NCBI GenBank assembly: GCA_947561715.1
Contig: OX387199.1
Span: forward strand, 19,969,001 to 20,033,000
Length of the DNA: 64,000 nucleotides
Origin: Ascidia mentula
Taxonomy: Eukaryota > Chordata > Ascidiacea > Phlebobranchia > Ascidiidae
Reading direction: 5' to 3'
In this document: positions 12,701-23,334 of the stretch, piece after piece
Position numbering within the stretch: the stretch's first letter is position 1
Layout of the letters: the number at the start of each line of letters is the position of its first letter
Made by a program: the position numbers and the translations under genes
Notes under the pieces: model-generated
Told to the model about the DNA's origin: nothing
Database searches by the model: none
Seen by the model: only the letters and a program-made list of their open reading frames with translations

Positions 12701-14743
12701 CCCCAACACCTCATCAAGTCCCTCAAACAGTCCATAAACTTTAAGCTCACTATCCAGCGGAACAGGGACAACACCTTTCCTAAAGGCGTCCTGGCCGATG
12801 TCAAACATTCTATAAATATAAATTAATCAACCTTCTTGCTAGTGGGTTGTGTATAACATAAGCAGCGCCTGCTAAAAATCTTTGCCATGAAACTTGCTAG
12901 TGGGTATACACTTTTCGTGCGCTACAATAGTCAATTCCTTAACACAAAGTTTTAGAAGTAAATGCATCATGATTGTAACGTATTTATGCCACCTACAATA
13001 TCAAAAATATTTTAACTTTCGTTTTGCGCCAAAAATGTTTTCCTGAGGAAACCTGATACTGGTAATAAAGGCACAGAGTGTTGCTCCTTTTTATTACCGA
13101 ACAATTCCACATGTTTGATCATAATGCCACGTGTTGCGCAACATTGCCACGTGTTTGGTAACAATGCTCAATTTAAGAACAATATGTTAAAAAGGCGAAG
13201 ATGAAACGTTTGGTTTTCTCGGTAAATTAGGCAAAAAGATTGACGATTACGTTTATTTAAAATTTTGTAAATTCAGCGCAAACAGTGATGCGATCGACGT
13301 GTTGGCCAACCCTGATATAAACCTTTACTAATCTTAGATTCACTCTTTGCGCCACCCACTGGCCACTTCTTACCTCAACAATATTATTGTTACGTGTGAG
13401 TGTTTCGCAATCAATAATTCCCTTGCAATATTGAAAACACTTCTGAACGCGTGGGGTTTTGAAACTTTTTTATTTGACTCGACTTTATTATAAACTGTTC
13501 AAATTCATTATTTTAACAAAAGTCAAACCCTGATAACATCGTCTATTGGTTGGTCAACACTAATATAACGAAAGTAGGGAACATATTTAAGTGCTTTCAC
13601 CTCATGTAAGGACTGGTGAGGTTTTCAGGATAAGTGGAATAATTGGCTGGTTTCTCATCACTTCCGTCCCAGCAAACGGGACCACGACCATCACAAAACC
13701 ACCCAGCCCTCACCTCCCTCCCATCATCGCAAGTGAACTCTGCACAAAACACATGAACGTAAATCGATTTGAAATCCATCAAAATCTGTATAACGAACCA
13801 ATATATTAACTTAATTGAGAGTTTATGATTTGTAAAAAAATACTTACTTTCGCTGAGTCTACGCCGTGCTGAAGCAATTGTGATGAAGGAGAGCAGGATT
13901 CCAACCACCTTCAACCAATACCTGATAAAAACACAAAGAGTTTATATCTTGCAATGATATGTTTCTCTATATCAGGGGAATGACGTCATCGTGGATTTTA
14001 GTTTTACAAACTTTAAGTCCAAGGAACACTGCAATGTTATTTAAGTTAACTGGCAATCGCCAAAATTTCAATGGCTTTTTAGATAAACTGTCGTCACTTT
14101 TTTCTCTTTGTTTATATTCTCATCCGCTTGTTGCCCAAACGCCTAGAAAAAATATATAGTAGTTTTCGCCAAATCTCGACAGCTCACGGAACCATTCATA
14201 TTTTTGGTAAAGCTTATTCAAAGGGTTTTATTGTCATTTTTGGAAAACAAAAGTTTAATCTCCACACTGGTTCAACCATATGTCTGATTTAAATACTTTA
14301 AACCACGTTTAGTTTACTCCAGCCGATCCTTCGGGATTCCATCGCTTACAAAAAGCGGGCAAATATTGTAAGCGACCGTTTATAACCAGCTATCAGATTA
14401 TGACCAGGCATAATTTTTGTGCGATATTAAGAAACCAAAATTTCGTCCCGGGCTCACAATGCGCCTGGAGAAGCGTGAGACACCGTGCAAGTCAATAACA
14501 CCTGTTAACTCGATCACAGACCAGACCGAGTTTAACCTCACTCAAAAACCGTAGCCCCAACCATGCTGAGACTTGCATAGAAATAACAGACTAAAATTTA
14601 AACGTCCACGCTTAGACATGGTAGATATTTATGTTCATTATTATCCCGCGCCAAAAATAAGCCTATTTATTGTTTTTCCGACAAAAATGTGGCTATATTT
14701 TACCATGTTAAGAATTTAAATAGCTCACAAACCTTGCTCCCAT
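3792..14743 (-). CDS. Gene A: LDLa-repeat, LGR-like seven-transmembrane receptor (16 exons, 1039 aa)
   Basis: Probable plasma-membrane G-protein-coupled receptor with a Ca-binding LDLa ectodomain; ligand unknown. Exons 5' to 3' on the minus strand: 14733-14743, 13848-13921, 13601-13739, 10938-11258, 10454-10627, 10014-10388, 9767-9937, 9059-9131, 6852-7148, 6502-6633, 5492-5656, 5124-5420, 4682-4862, 4436-4613, 4165-4376, 3792-4111. They sum to 3120 nt with agreeing phases and GT-AG borders. The start is the ATG of MGAR, opening a signal peptide with core VVGILLSFITIASA. About nine LDLa or LDLa-like modules follow (e.g. VCDGFIDCKDESDE, NCDDQSDEINC, DCSDWSDEC). A hinge of about 20 residues leads to TM1 (GN near its end); TM2 has NLSVSDLLMG, TM3 has FRL in place of D/E-R-Y, TM6 has FLCWVPI, TM7 has NPLIY. 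No leucine-rich repeats are visible. ECL2 is about 95 residues. The tail ends ETDL. Family placement is by motif only; related mollusc GRL101-type receptors are known. Confidence 0.85.
4911..5050. repeat. Possible tRNA-derived SINE fragment in the TM3-TM4 intron
   Basis: The 261-nt intron contains a segment with a B-box-like core (AGTTCGAATYCC near 4960), the T-arm signature of tRNA-derived SINEs. No clear A box or tail was found. The same segment sits in the introns of gene B (near 24,500) and gene C (near 43,415), so it predates the duplications. Weak evidence. Confidence 0.3.
5492..5656 (-). other. Exon of gene A joining the last LDLa half-module to TM1
   Basis: This exon fixes the domain layout. 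It starts in phase 0 with KFNGVGDCSDWSDEC (end of an LDLa module), continues through about 20 hinge residues including NPFLRAIVW, and ends in TM1 at AGNL, whose next residues VVMVME come from the following exon. Glycoprotein-hormone and relaxin receptors place leucine-rich repeats here; this gene has none. Equivalent exons: 25032-25196, 44362-44526, 63546-63710. Confidence 0.85.
7149..9058. other. Large intron of gene A (1.9 kb)
   Basis: Lies between the Thr-rich exon (9059-9131) and the LDLa exon (6852-7148), which join in phase 0. I see no exon with consistent splice sites inside it. It contains AT-rich sequence shared with units 2 and 3, of which roughly 0.6 kb is missing here relative to those units after about 8,765. 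A further exon cannot be excluded by eye. Confidence 0.5.
11560..12030. repeat. Composite interspersed repeat with a tRNA-like T-arm (unit 1)
   Basis: In the intron between the first LDLa exon and the first large Cys-rich exon. At 11846-11862 a 5-bp stem closes a seven-base loop TTCAAAT, the form of a tRNA T-arm, but no complete cloverleaf surrounds it. The left part shares words (TTGGGCACCAAAC, CTTCCACTTTG) with the palindromic element in unit 3. Homologues lie at about 31,650-32,225 and 49,870-50,425, so it is old. Best read as a SINE joined to or nested in a non-autonomous DNA element. Confidence 0.45.
12240..12830. repeat. Degraded C-rich repeat of unknown class in a gene A intron
   Basis: A pyrimidine-rich stretch on the plus strand with an open minus-strand frame at 12,562-12,804 (related frame at 32,763-33,005). 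Another minus frame in unit 2 reads VTADSVTGFPNGMAT, which looks coding-derived, but I recognise no family. Probably a decayed mobile element; unclassified. Confidence 0.3.
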
Positions 14744-14975
14744 TTTTCGTCTGTCGGACCCTGCCCTGATCCGTCTCAAATCCTCCCTCTGATCAACCAA
14801 CGACTTTTGCAGCAACACAAAATGTTTTGAGTTGTTATAGTTTAAGAAATCCTCGCAAAGTGACCAGAATTAAACGACTTTATCTGATATAATAATACTG
14901 TTCCCTTAGTTTTTTCCGAATCTAGCCCTCTGGTTGGCATTGTTTACTAATCAGCGACACCAATCTCCTATTTAG

Positions 14976-15211
14976 TATTAAGAATTCAATGAAACTAGCA
15001 GAAGTTTCGAATTGAGTCAGCTAATTTTTATGTTATATTTTATTTTAATTTATTTTATTCTTGGATTTATTTACCGTATAGCTTTCTGTGTTTTATTTGC
15101 AAATTCGAATTTGCAGAAACTGAGGATGCCAGTTCAGGCGAAATCGATTTTTTACTAATAAATCAGCTGACTCAATTCGAAACTTCTGCTAGTTTCATTG
15201 AATTCTTAATA
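14976..15211. mobile_element. Palindromic MITE, unit 1 only
   Basis: Two near-perfect terminal inverted repeats of about 45 bp (14,976-15,022 and about 15,175-15,211, sharing TCAATGAAACTAGCAGAAG and its complement) flank a short AT-rich core. The larger insertion containing it is bounded by a 12-bp direct repeat ATCTGATATAAT, and units 2 and 3 have an uninterrupted site there. It is therefore younger than the duplication. Confidence 0.75.
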
Positions 15212-16003
15212 TCTGATATAATGTTTGTTGACGTGGATTCGCAACAACCAATCTACGCATACCTGTATAAGGTTGAAAAATTGTTGGCAAATTAGCTAGC
15301 CTAGATCACAGCTAAATATCCATCTCCAACGAAAAATTTTCCCTAGGGAAATACCAATATATCAATGTATATTGTTAAGTATGATGCCCAGTCTATATTC
15401 ATGCAACATTATTATTGTCCTTAGATTTGCTTTCGTACTAAACATCGCCAGCGATTAAATATAGACAGGCATTGTTACGCAAACAATATGGATATTCTGC
15501 ATTGTTCCTTTTACCTCCCTATTCATTATGACGATATTTGTTTTTTCTTTGCACTTCCTGTTGTCCCAACACGAGACTGAGGCTAGGGCACAAGGGCCAC
15601 ACGGTCGGGCATTGCGCGGCTTCCATACGATTGTCTTTCTACAAACTAATATCACGTGACGCAATATTTATTCACGGCGTAATTGTGTTTTGCTTACTTA
15701 CGAACGCATCTCTGCCTCACAAATAAGAAACTTCTTACTTCAAGTAAATGGGACTGAACTTGGGGACACAAGTCATGTTTGTTTCCCTTCGGGCTAAACT
15801 TGGACTTCGTCTGGGACAATTTGGATTTATTCCATAAATGGTTTCATCGACTCATGATATTTTGTGTTCATATTTGTTGTTCAACAGCGTAGTTAGCGCA
15901 AAAAATAAAAATGTTGGGATTTGTGAATATTTAGTGATGCTGCAACTTTCATGATTCAGTTAAAAATGTAATCGTGCAAGATATTGTGTATATTTGATTA
16001 AAC

Positions 16004-16666
16004 AAGTGGTTCCCAAAATGGGCGCAATCGTACGGGGGGCGCTGGAGACCAAATGGGCGATTGGGGAGCGCTAGGAAATAAATGAGCGCTTTGTGACAGG
16101 GCAAATTTTCTCTTATAGCGTAAGTCAGTGTTTCCCAACCGGTGGTACGTGTACAACTAGTAGTACGCGACCGCATTCCAGGTGGTACGTGAGCATCTTT
16201 CCGTAATTTGCGGGTATAGTTCGAATTTAATAAAACGTAACTGATTTCAAAATTTTGGATAGTTCATCCCCTATGTTACTTTGTAACACTCAATTAGGTG
16301 GTACACAACGAAATTGTTTTACCTCCAAGTTGTACGCAACCACAAAAAGGTTGGGAATCACTGGCCCAAATGATTCAGTTCAATCTTTGTATAATTTATG
16401 CTACCGCAAAAAGGTCTTTTCTCGCATGCTGAACTAGACGTCAAAATGAGGATTTTCGGTGGTATGGTTTACTTGTTGTTAACTAGAGTTTGGTATTCAA
16501 ATATTAGAAATCAGACGAAATTGGTGTCATTCCACCAACGTCACCCATCGCATTAATTGACAAGCAACAAATAAATTCGCTATGTTTTTTGTCTGTTCTG
16601 TTGGGCGTTGTTAAATGACTAAGGTGTTTGTGGGGCGGTACTAAAAAAAAAGTTTGAGAAACACTG
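16004..16666. mobile_element. hAT-type non-autonomous element with 8-bp target duplication (unit 1)
   Basis: The 663-bp element is flanked on both sides by GATTAAAC. Its ends (AAGTGGTTCCCAAA at left, TTTGAGAAACACTG at right) resemble the imperfect CAGTG-type ends of hAT elements. A second pair of similar ends (CAGTGTTTCCCAACC at 16,126 and GGTTGGGAATCACTG ending at 16,363) lies inside, so it is probably a nest of two. Homologous copies with the same flanks occur in units 2 and 3. No transposase is visible. Confidence 0.75.
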
Positions 16667-17199
16667 GATTAAACAAATCGCTTGCAATGTCAATGAACAT
16701 ATGTTTAACTCAATGCACGCTGGTAAAAACCAATCAAATTGTTTTACGGCCATCAAATCCAATATTTTTTTTAATGACCACGTGCGGTCAACAACCTGAT
16801 GGCGTAATATAACGTCGTTATGTCAAACGACTGCATATATGTAGGCTGCATTAAATAACTCCAACCATTACTATAATGTTGAAGCAGTATTATTCATCAT
16901 AATACATTACGTCGTTATGTTGAAAATGCGAATATCTTTATGTGAAGCCCTTGGCAATAGCGCGCCCTGTGGTGTTAACACCTGTATAAAGTACAAAGAT
17001 AATGTTGCTGTTCCTATCAGGCATATTATATTTTAATAGTTCGTTTTTCACATAAAACCGTAACTTATAATCACCGACGCTTCGCTTGCTATCCAGCTAA
17101 GCTTTCATAGGCTAATGGTTCAGCACACAACCAACACGAAAAGATAACGCTAACACCGCTTATGATATCACGTGATGTTATAAAAAGGGCTGGAAACAA

Positions 17200-18235
17200 C
17201 AGTTACAGCAAGTTGTTGTAAAGCACCAGGAAATATACGCACTGTTTCCTACCATTAACACAGCGCTTGTTCTTGTGGATATGGATCGCTTCTAGAAAAC
17301 GGCGCTTTGTATGATCCACCTCCCTTTCAAGAACCTCGTCCTTGTCGAAGGCAATCCGATGACCTTTTAAGGCAGCATGCTTGCTCAACGCTGTCTTCCT
17401 TGTGACTTTGATGCAACGTCGCGGCGGTGCTTCTTAATTCTGGTTTTCAGGGCTCTTCCGCTATCCCTGAAGTAGACCCCCTCGCACTCTCCACATGGAA
17501 TTGAGTAAACCACTCATTTTTGTTCCGCTGCTTCCGTAGTAATGAGGTGCGACAATAATCTACGGAATGTTGTGTGGGGCCTAATGTAGACCCTAATGTC
17601 ATAATCGGTCAGCATCCGCTGTAAAATCTCGGTGAGTGTGGGGACATAGGAAAGAACCACCGAACCGAAGGTTGGCGTCGGGTCATTCGATGTGACGCCC
17701 GACCTTCTACGTGATATCCACGAGGGGTACGAGTTTTCCCGCAGCTCGTGTCGAATGATATTGATCTCTTCGTCATGATCTTCTTCGCTTGAGTTCAAAA
17801 TATCAGCTCTTGCTATAAGGGACTTCAGAACCGCCTTTTTGTGTTGTAATAGATGCGCCGACTAGAAGGAAAGGTAGCGGTTTTCGTGAGTCGGCTTACG
17901 GTAGACGCGAGTGCCGATTTTGCCACCCACGTTTCGGTATATTTCCACATCCAAGAATGGTAGTTTCTTATCAATTTCTTCCTCTAGAGTAAACTTTATA
18001 GAATCGCCAATGCCGTTCAGGTGGGCAAGGAAGGACTTGAGGACCGAAATATCGATAATGCAATGCGTATCATCAACTCAAGGCCTCCAAAAACGAGGAA
18101 GATGTGCAAATGTTGCAAGCGCCCTATTTTCAATCGTCTCCATTACCGCATTGGCAATCACCCATCGCCATTCCAAATACCTGTTGGTTAGAAATCCCTC
18201 AAAAAGAGAAGTAGGTCGCGTTTAAGCATAAATTA
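17200..18235 (-). mobile_element. Penelope-like element relic with GIY-YIG endonuclease part (unit 1)
   Basis: Minus-strand homologue of the better-preserved copy at 55,568-56,600: end of the reverse transcriptase (FLDVE, YRKPTHA-type motifs) followed by the GIY-YIG region and a C-terminal basic tail. It is 5' truncated, as most copies of this class are. It lies upstream of gene A on the same strand and is orthologous to the unit 3 copy. Confidence 0.65.
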
Positions 18236-19033
18236 AGCCCTTCTGCAATGTCCTCGCGAGACAATAGCTTTCGCTCTTCAAGATTTTCGTCTTTTTGTAA
18301 ACAGTCCATGAGGTTTTTTTTAATTTACAATGATTTAAAGTTAGAGGCTCTTTAACATATGCAGATATGTTCCCAGCAAAATTGGTGGTCTAATGGTTTT
18401 GATGTTGTCGTTTGTGGCACACGCTTTTATTGCAACTACCTATTATCTGCTTTTACAGATGATTGCAACAGAAGCAAATCAACCTTTCTTGTCCAGATTT
18501 TACTGCCCACAGTAATATTTTTGTGAGAAGTGGAGCCTACATTGATAGCACATGTGATAATAAACAACGGTGACAAGTGTTTGTTAAAATGTTGCAGAAC
18601 AAACGTGTTTGAGCGCTTGTATGAATATACTGCAATATTCCACAAAACGTTTTCTGCTTGTATTTCATTAACCTAAGTATTTTTCATGAGTCTCCATTTA
18701 AATACCTGATAAATATAGGCTATCATATTTTTGCAAAGTTGTAGAAATGACGTAGTTTATAGCAACCACTTTGCATGAACAGAATTAGTCCATACACACA
18801 GGGTTTTTTACTTCCAAATGCTTTGCAAGATTTATCATATAGATGACGTAATGAAAAAACGCTGGAATAATGTTCACTCAAAATACAAACAGCAAGGTCT
18901 TCTTCCAAATGGAAATTGTGAGGTTATACACAAATGATATCCAAGCTGCGCTATAGGCATCCTGTTTCTGTGAATACAGTATTATGTTCTTATTGATTAC
19001 TTCCCGTACGTCTGGTGAATAAGTTTCAAATGA

Positions 19034-19207
19034 TTACAGGCATGGCTTTCGTTCGGCGAAAACTGCGAGTTCCAAGCGGAGACAGGCGAGTCGATCTTCC
19101 AGGTTTTTCGGGTAAATTGCGGCATTTGGAAGGAATTCAACCATCTTTCTCACGTTGAAGATTGCATTGACCACGATGTCCTCGTAGTAAAGAACGAGTT
19201 TTGTTTT
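19034..19207 (-). pseudogene. Coding-looking fragment of unknown origin
   Basis: A minus-strand frame of about 57 codons ending in TAA contains EDIVVNAIFNVRKMVEFLP and LEDRLACLRLELAVFAE. Its composition and amphipathic pattern look protein-coding rather than random. I recognise no family. Unit 3 keeps only the last part (about 57,340-57,405) before homology breaks, and unit 2 lacks it. It may be a stranded exon of a neighbouring gene or part of a mobile element. Confidence 0.3.
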
Positions 19208-21539
19208 TTTGCTTCACAACATTCTCTGGTGGCATGCTTTGAAAACTCCCTGGTATGCAGATATTTCCTAAAAGAATTCATTTGGAACACAAAACTAATA
19301 AATATATATCCATTGTACTTGTGACTGTAGACAAAAAAGGTTGGAGACAATATTTTTGTTTGTTTTAGGTGACCAACTGTATGCGAAGAAGTAACTTTTT
19401 GTTATACTTCTGCATCTTAAATTGTAGCAAATATGTTTGCTTGCAAGCTAATTTTTTTCCAAATCTTCAACACCTAAAAATACAAATGCGTTTTACCTGT
19501 GGGAAAGTTCCCATTAGTGGGAAATTATATGGTGTTTGTGGGTAATTAGTGGGCACCAAGTGTACGAAGGTAGTTGTTATGTTCTGTATCCACCTAAAAA
19601 TGTCTAAAGTGTATTACAGATATAGCGCAAATGCAATAATTAAATTCTATGGTAAAAATTTAAACACAAGTGGGAAAAAAGGATTCCCTTCACAAAAAAA
19701 TGGGGAAATGAGAGAAAAAAGGTTAAGAACAACCACTCTATTATAATGCTGATCGCCCAGATGAACCAAACCTTTATTTTATTTGAGAGTGGGCCAATTA
19801 GTGTACCTGGTGGAACCATTTTAGTGGCAAAAACCATTGCGAAATTGACAGGAATAATTTGTTCTTTGAAAGTGGCTTGCGACCATAATAAATGAACAAA
19901 GAAACACACATCAAATATTGCAAAACGTGATTCATGTGCGATTGCCAAAGTTACCAGCAAAACGCTAATTTACAATCAACGGTTTTCCTTTGTCATTCTG
20001 TTTTGTAATGTGACTAAAAATGTGACTTAAACGAGTGAACAACACCGCTGTATTGTTTGCCAAACTTCGGAGAACTAATAACATAACTGTTTTAAACATA
20101 GGAGGCGATTGAACAATACCGCCTGTGAGTCATATGGGCGTATTTTATGACGTGTTGATATTTTTTGACTCACTGTGCCATGGACAAACATGATGGCGTA
20201 TGACACAAATGTACCGCCTACATGTAAAGCCAGACAAGATCAACGTATGGGTGACAAGGTTCTTAAATCAAAACGTTACTTATTTAACCATGTTCGTTTG
20301 CAGAAGAGTCAATAATTTTCACATTGCTTATTTCAGGACAAAGTGCGCTATTTAATCCACGTATTCCTTAAACAAGCAACAAGAGTTGCTAACAGGCAGC
20401 CACGCTTGGCCGAAACAGACGGAAGTCCAACAAATATCGATACATCAACAATTCTGTCTCAGAAATTAGTCCACTGTGGATTGATGTTTCGCATCTTGAA
20501 TGGCGTTGGACAGAAACCGTAGCAAAACTGCAAAAAGAAAAGTTATGAACAAAATGATGATTTCATTATTTATAAAGGAAGGTACTGATATGGTGTGTGT
20601 AGTTCATGTTCTATGTCTCATCGGGTAAATCCTCGCGTCGGTCTTGAGGTTTTGCAGCATTAACATGATGTCAGAAGGTGGTCCATTGATGGTTTTTGGT
20701 GTCTTTTTTGTGAGATTTCTACACAAGTTTCGATATCGCCAACAACCGTGTTGGATTCGCAACATTGGCGCCGGTTTCAAAGTGATCAAGCCTAACATGA
20801 GCAGCAGTAACCACTTGAAAGCTTTGTCGTTGATACACAAATGAAAAGAAATATATAATCAAATGTAAATAATAGATTTTCATTCCAAGTAATTTTTCTG
20901 CATCAAATAACTCCTACCATTACTATATTGTTAGAACGCTATTCTTTATCATAATACATTTTATATGAGGTTATAAAATACGAATATCTTTATCTGAAGC
21001 CCATCTCGTTCGTAATATTTGCATATTGGGATGCCCGCATTAATTACTGACTCAAATTTGGACATTTAAAGTCAGATGAAGAAAATATCCACTGGAGTTG
21101 GTGATAGAATCGCGCGGATTAAACAGTCTGTGAGTATTGTGTTGACTTCTTACCCCCTAAAGGATGTTTGAGAATTTGTGCAAAATTAAATTTTTACCTT
21201 GCCGGAGTTCCCGCTTCGTTTTCCCGCAGATATTAATTTGAACACTCGGCCTCCCTCTTCAACGGCCTGACGACTGATTTCCTGCTCAGCGTTTAAATAT
21301 TTCCATAATTATGACGATGAAACAATGGTTGCAAGTTGATTGACAGCTTCGTGCGCAGCGCTCCTCGCCTGCCAGTCTGGCAAATTTAATGTTGGCTTCT
21401 TGACAGGATAACCCTTATGGTTTTATCGGTGCCCATGACATTTATATTGATTGTTTATGTTCAAGTACTTTTGTGCAAAATTAAAATGATTCGGTCAACA
21501 TTCGGGTTTGGATGAATATTAAAACATTCGGCGAATCCC

Positions 21540-22000
21540 GGACTTACAGAATACCCGAAAAACTATGTGAGATAAACATGATTACGGAAAATTTTGCTGA
21601 ACGTGGGCAAGTTTTGAAACTGTCAAAAAGTTTTGCTATGCAGATGAAAGAGCTGTGTGTGCAAGAAAAGTTAATGGTTTCGTTCGATGTGTTTTCCTGT
21701 TCTCCAACGTACCGGAAATGTTGGCCGCGAACGTTGCAGCAGAAAGATTACGAAGCGACGGAACATTGGAACAACGTTGCTCGTTGCTGTCACACATTGT
21801 AGATGTCTTCGTTTGGTCCTCGATGCCACCTACCTTTGTTTCAGAGTTGATCTTTACGGGAATATGGTCTCCTCTCTCCGTTGCTGTTGCCAACTTCATG
21901 ATCGGGCAACCCTTTCCACATGTGTCTGCAACAAATTTACTCATTTCGACCGATATTTGTCGTTTGGCTCGGCGCACTCGATCGCCCACAGGCGCGAGTT
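21540..22000 (+). mobile_element. Penelope-like element relic, reverse-transcriptase part (unit 2)
   Basis: Clearer than the unit 1 copy. Motifs across frames are ERGQVLKLSKSFA, MVSFDVFS, LAANVAAERLRSDGTLEQRC, WSPLSVAVANFM and, close to the end, HFDRYLSFGSAHSIAH, in the order expected for Penelope-like reverse transcriptases. Degenerate; no intact product is expected. Confidence 0.7.
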
Positions 22001-23328
22001 TTTTTTACCACACTGAAGCTAAATCATTCATAAAAAATGACTTAAAGCGACAACAAGAGATGGGTTACATTGATGTAACGCAAACAATTATCCCCGCTTT
22101 TTTTCTCGAACGTAACCATGGCTTGTCGAGGAGGTGTGTTGAGGGCGAAACACGGGTGTAGTTGCTTAGCGATCAAGCACAGGAAAGAACCTGTTTTGTT
22201 TTCGTCACAATAACAATTCAAACAAGAACCAACTCAAACAGGTGAGGAATTCCTCAACAAACTTATGAAGTGTGGTTGAAACTTAAACCTCATCAGAATC
22301 CACAAGTTTAAGAATACACACACTTTTACCCTCTCAACACTGTGTTTATTGGTAACAACAACAAGTATCAGTAAATATGCGCAATCAGCAAACATTCAAC
22401 AAAACGATTGAATTTTTGTGGAAGTTTAAATTAGCCGCGAACGAACCAGTTGATATTGAATGCCAAACAGTAATTGATCGTTAGAAAAATAACTTTAAAC
22501 AAAAATCTTGCTGCTGAACATTTGATGCAAAGTTGACGGTGGAATGTGAATTGTGATGCGATTTACACAGAGAGTTTGTCCTGCCAAGAATTTTACGACA
22601 TTTTTTCTTTGCAATAAAATATAATTATCAATGATATACAAAATACACAGGACGAGGTTTATGTACAAGGCGTGCGAGAGGGGGTTTTGAGGGGGTGTTT
22701 TAAACATTTTTTTGGTGATGTTTGAAGGTAGCAGACTATATTTTCATGAGCCAATGGTTTGTATTCCATGAGTTGATTACATGGAATGTTTCCAACATCA
22801 TATTTGCAAGTAAACGTTGATCCAGAAACAAAACGTAGTAGGGAAGTCAGTGGAAGCAAGGGGAATCACCGCATCATAGTTTTGTCCAAAATGATTCTAC
22901 CCAAGTTGATGTCAAGCATTCCAACACTCACACATGATAAGAGTGTCCATGTGTTGGATGACGTGTGAACGTGGACGACGATTCCGATCAACTCAACACG
23001 TGACTCAAACCATGGTACATAAAAGGAAGAACCACCACATACGACCAATAAACAAAACTAAGCAAACGGAGTGCGTACATCAACCAAAATTCACGTAGTT
23101 TCGTTCTTTTGTTTGGGTCTGTCGTCAAAGATGTTACTTTGTCCTACTTGTGAGATTTTTAAATGGAAAGTTGTAACTTGGAATATCAATTTTGTGTTGT
23201 AGTAACTTTGCCATCACAAACTAAATATTATTCTACACATGGAAGGTACGCGTGACGTCAAAAAAATATTTGGTTCTATCCATTCGATGCCAGGAAAAAA
23301 ACACATTTTGCACAAACTGAATGCAAGG

Positions 23329-23334
23329 TTTATT
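23329..23334 (-). terminator. Poly(A) signal of gene B overlapping the stop codon
   Basis: Same arrangement as gene A: AATAAA begins on the last base of the TAA stop codon. No other AATAAA lies closer to the coding end. Confidence 0.7.

Larger units (their letters stand above)
1..19546. repeat. Tandem unit 1 (gene A unit), about 19.5 kb
   Basis: The opening bases (GTGGGCACCAAATGTAC at about position 7) recur near 19,550 and 38,510, and the order of non-repetitive landmarks is the same in each unit. The window's first base lies inside the repeat, so the true duplication border is unknown. Unit 1 lacks roughly 0.6 kb present in units 2-3 after about 8,765 and about 0.3 kb after 12,830, and it alone carries the palindromic element at 14,976-15,211. 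Confidence 0.85.
14744..23328. other. Intergenic region between genes A and B (8.6 kb)
   Basis: Should hold the promoter of gene A (just above 14,743) and the 3' flank of gene B. No TATA box, operator or trans-splice acceptor could be fixed by eye. Contents from left: a palindromic MITE, a GC-richer conserved patch at about 15,540-15,665 that may be 5' leader, a hAT-type element, a minus-strand Penelope-like relic, a coding-looking fragment at 19,034-19,207, then unit 2 sequence with a plus-strand Penelope-like relic. Confidence 0.55.

Noticed and set aside
18723-18908. Minus-strand 61-codon frame also present in unit 3
   Set aside because: No ATG start, no recognisable domain, and several replacement differences between the two copies.
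21512-21802. Plus-strand 96-codon frame as a host gene
   Set aside because: Its motifs are those of a Penelope-like reverse transcriptase, and the units 1 and 4 versions are degenerate.
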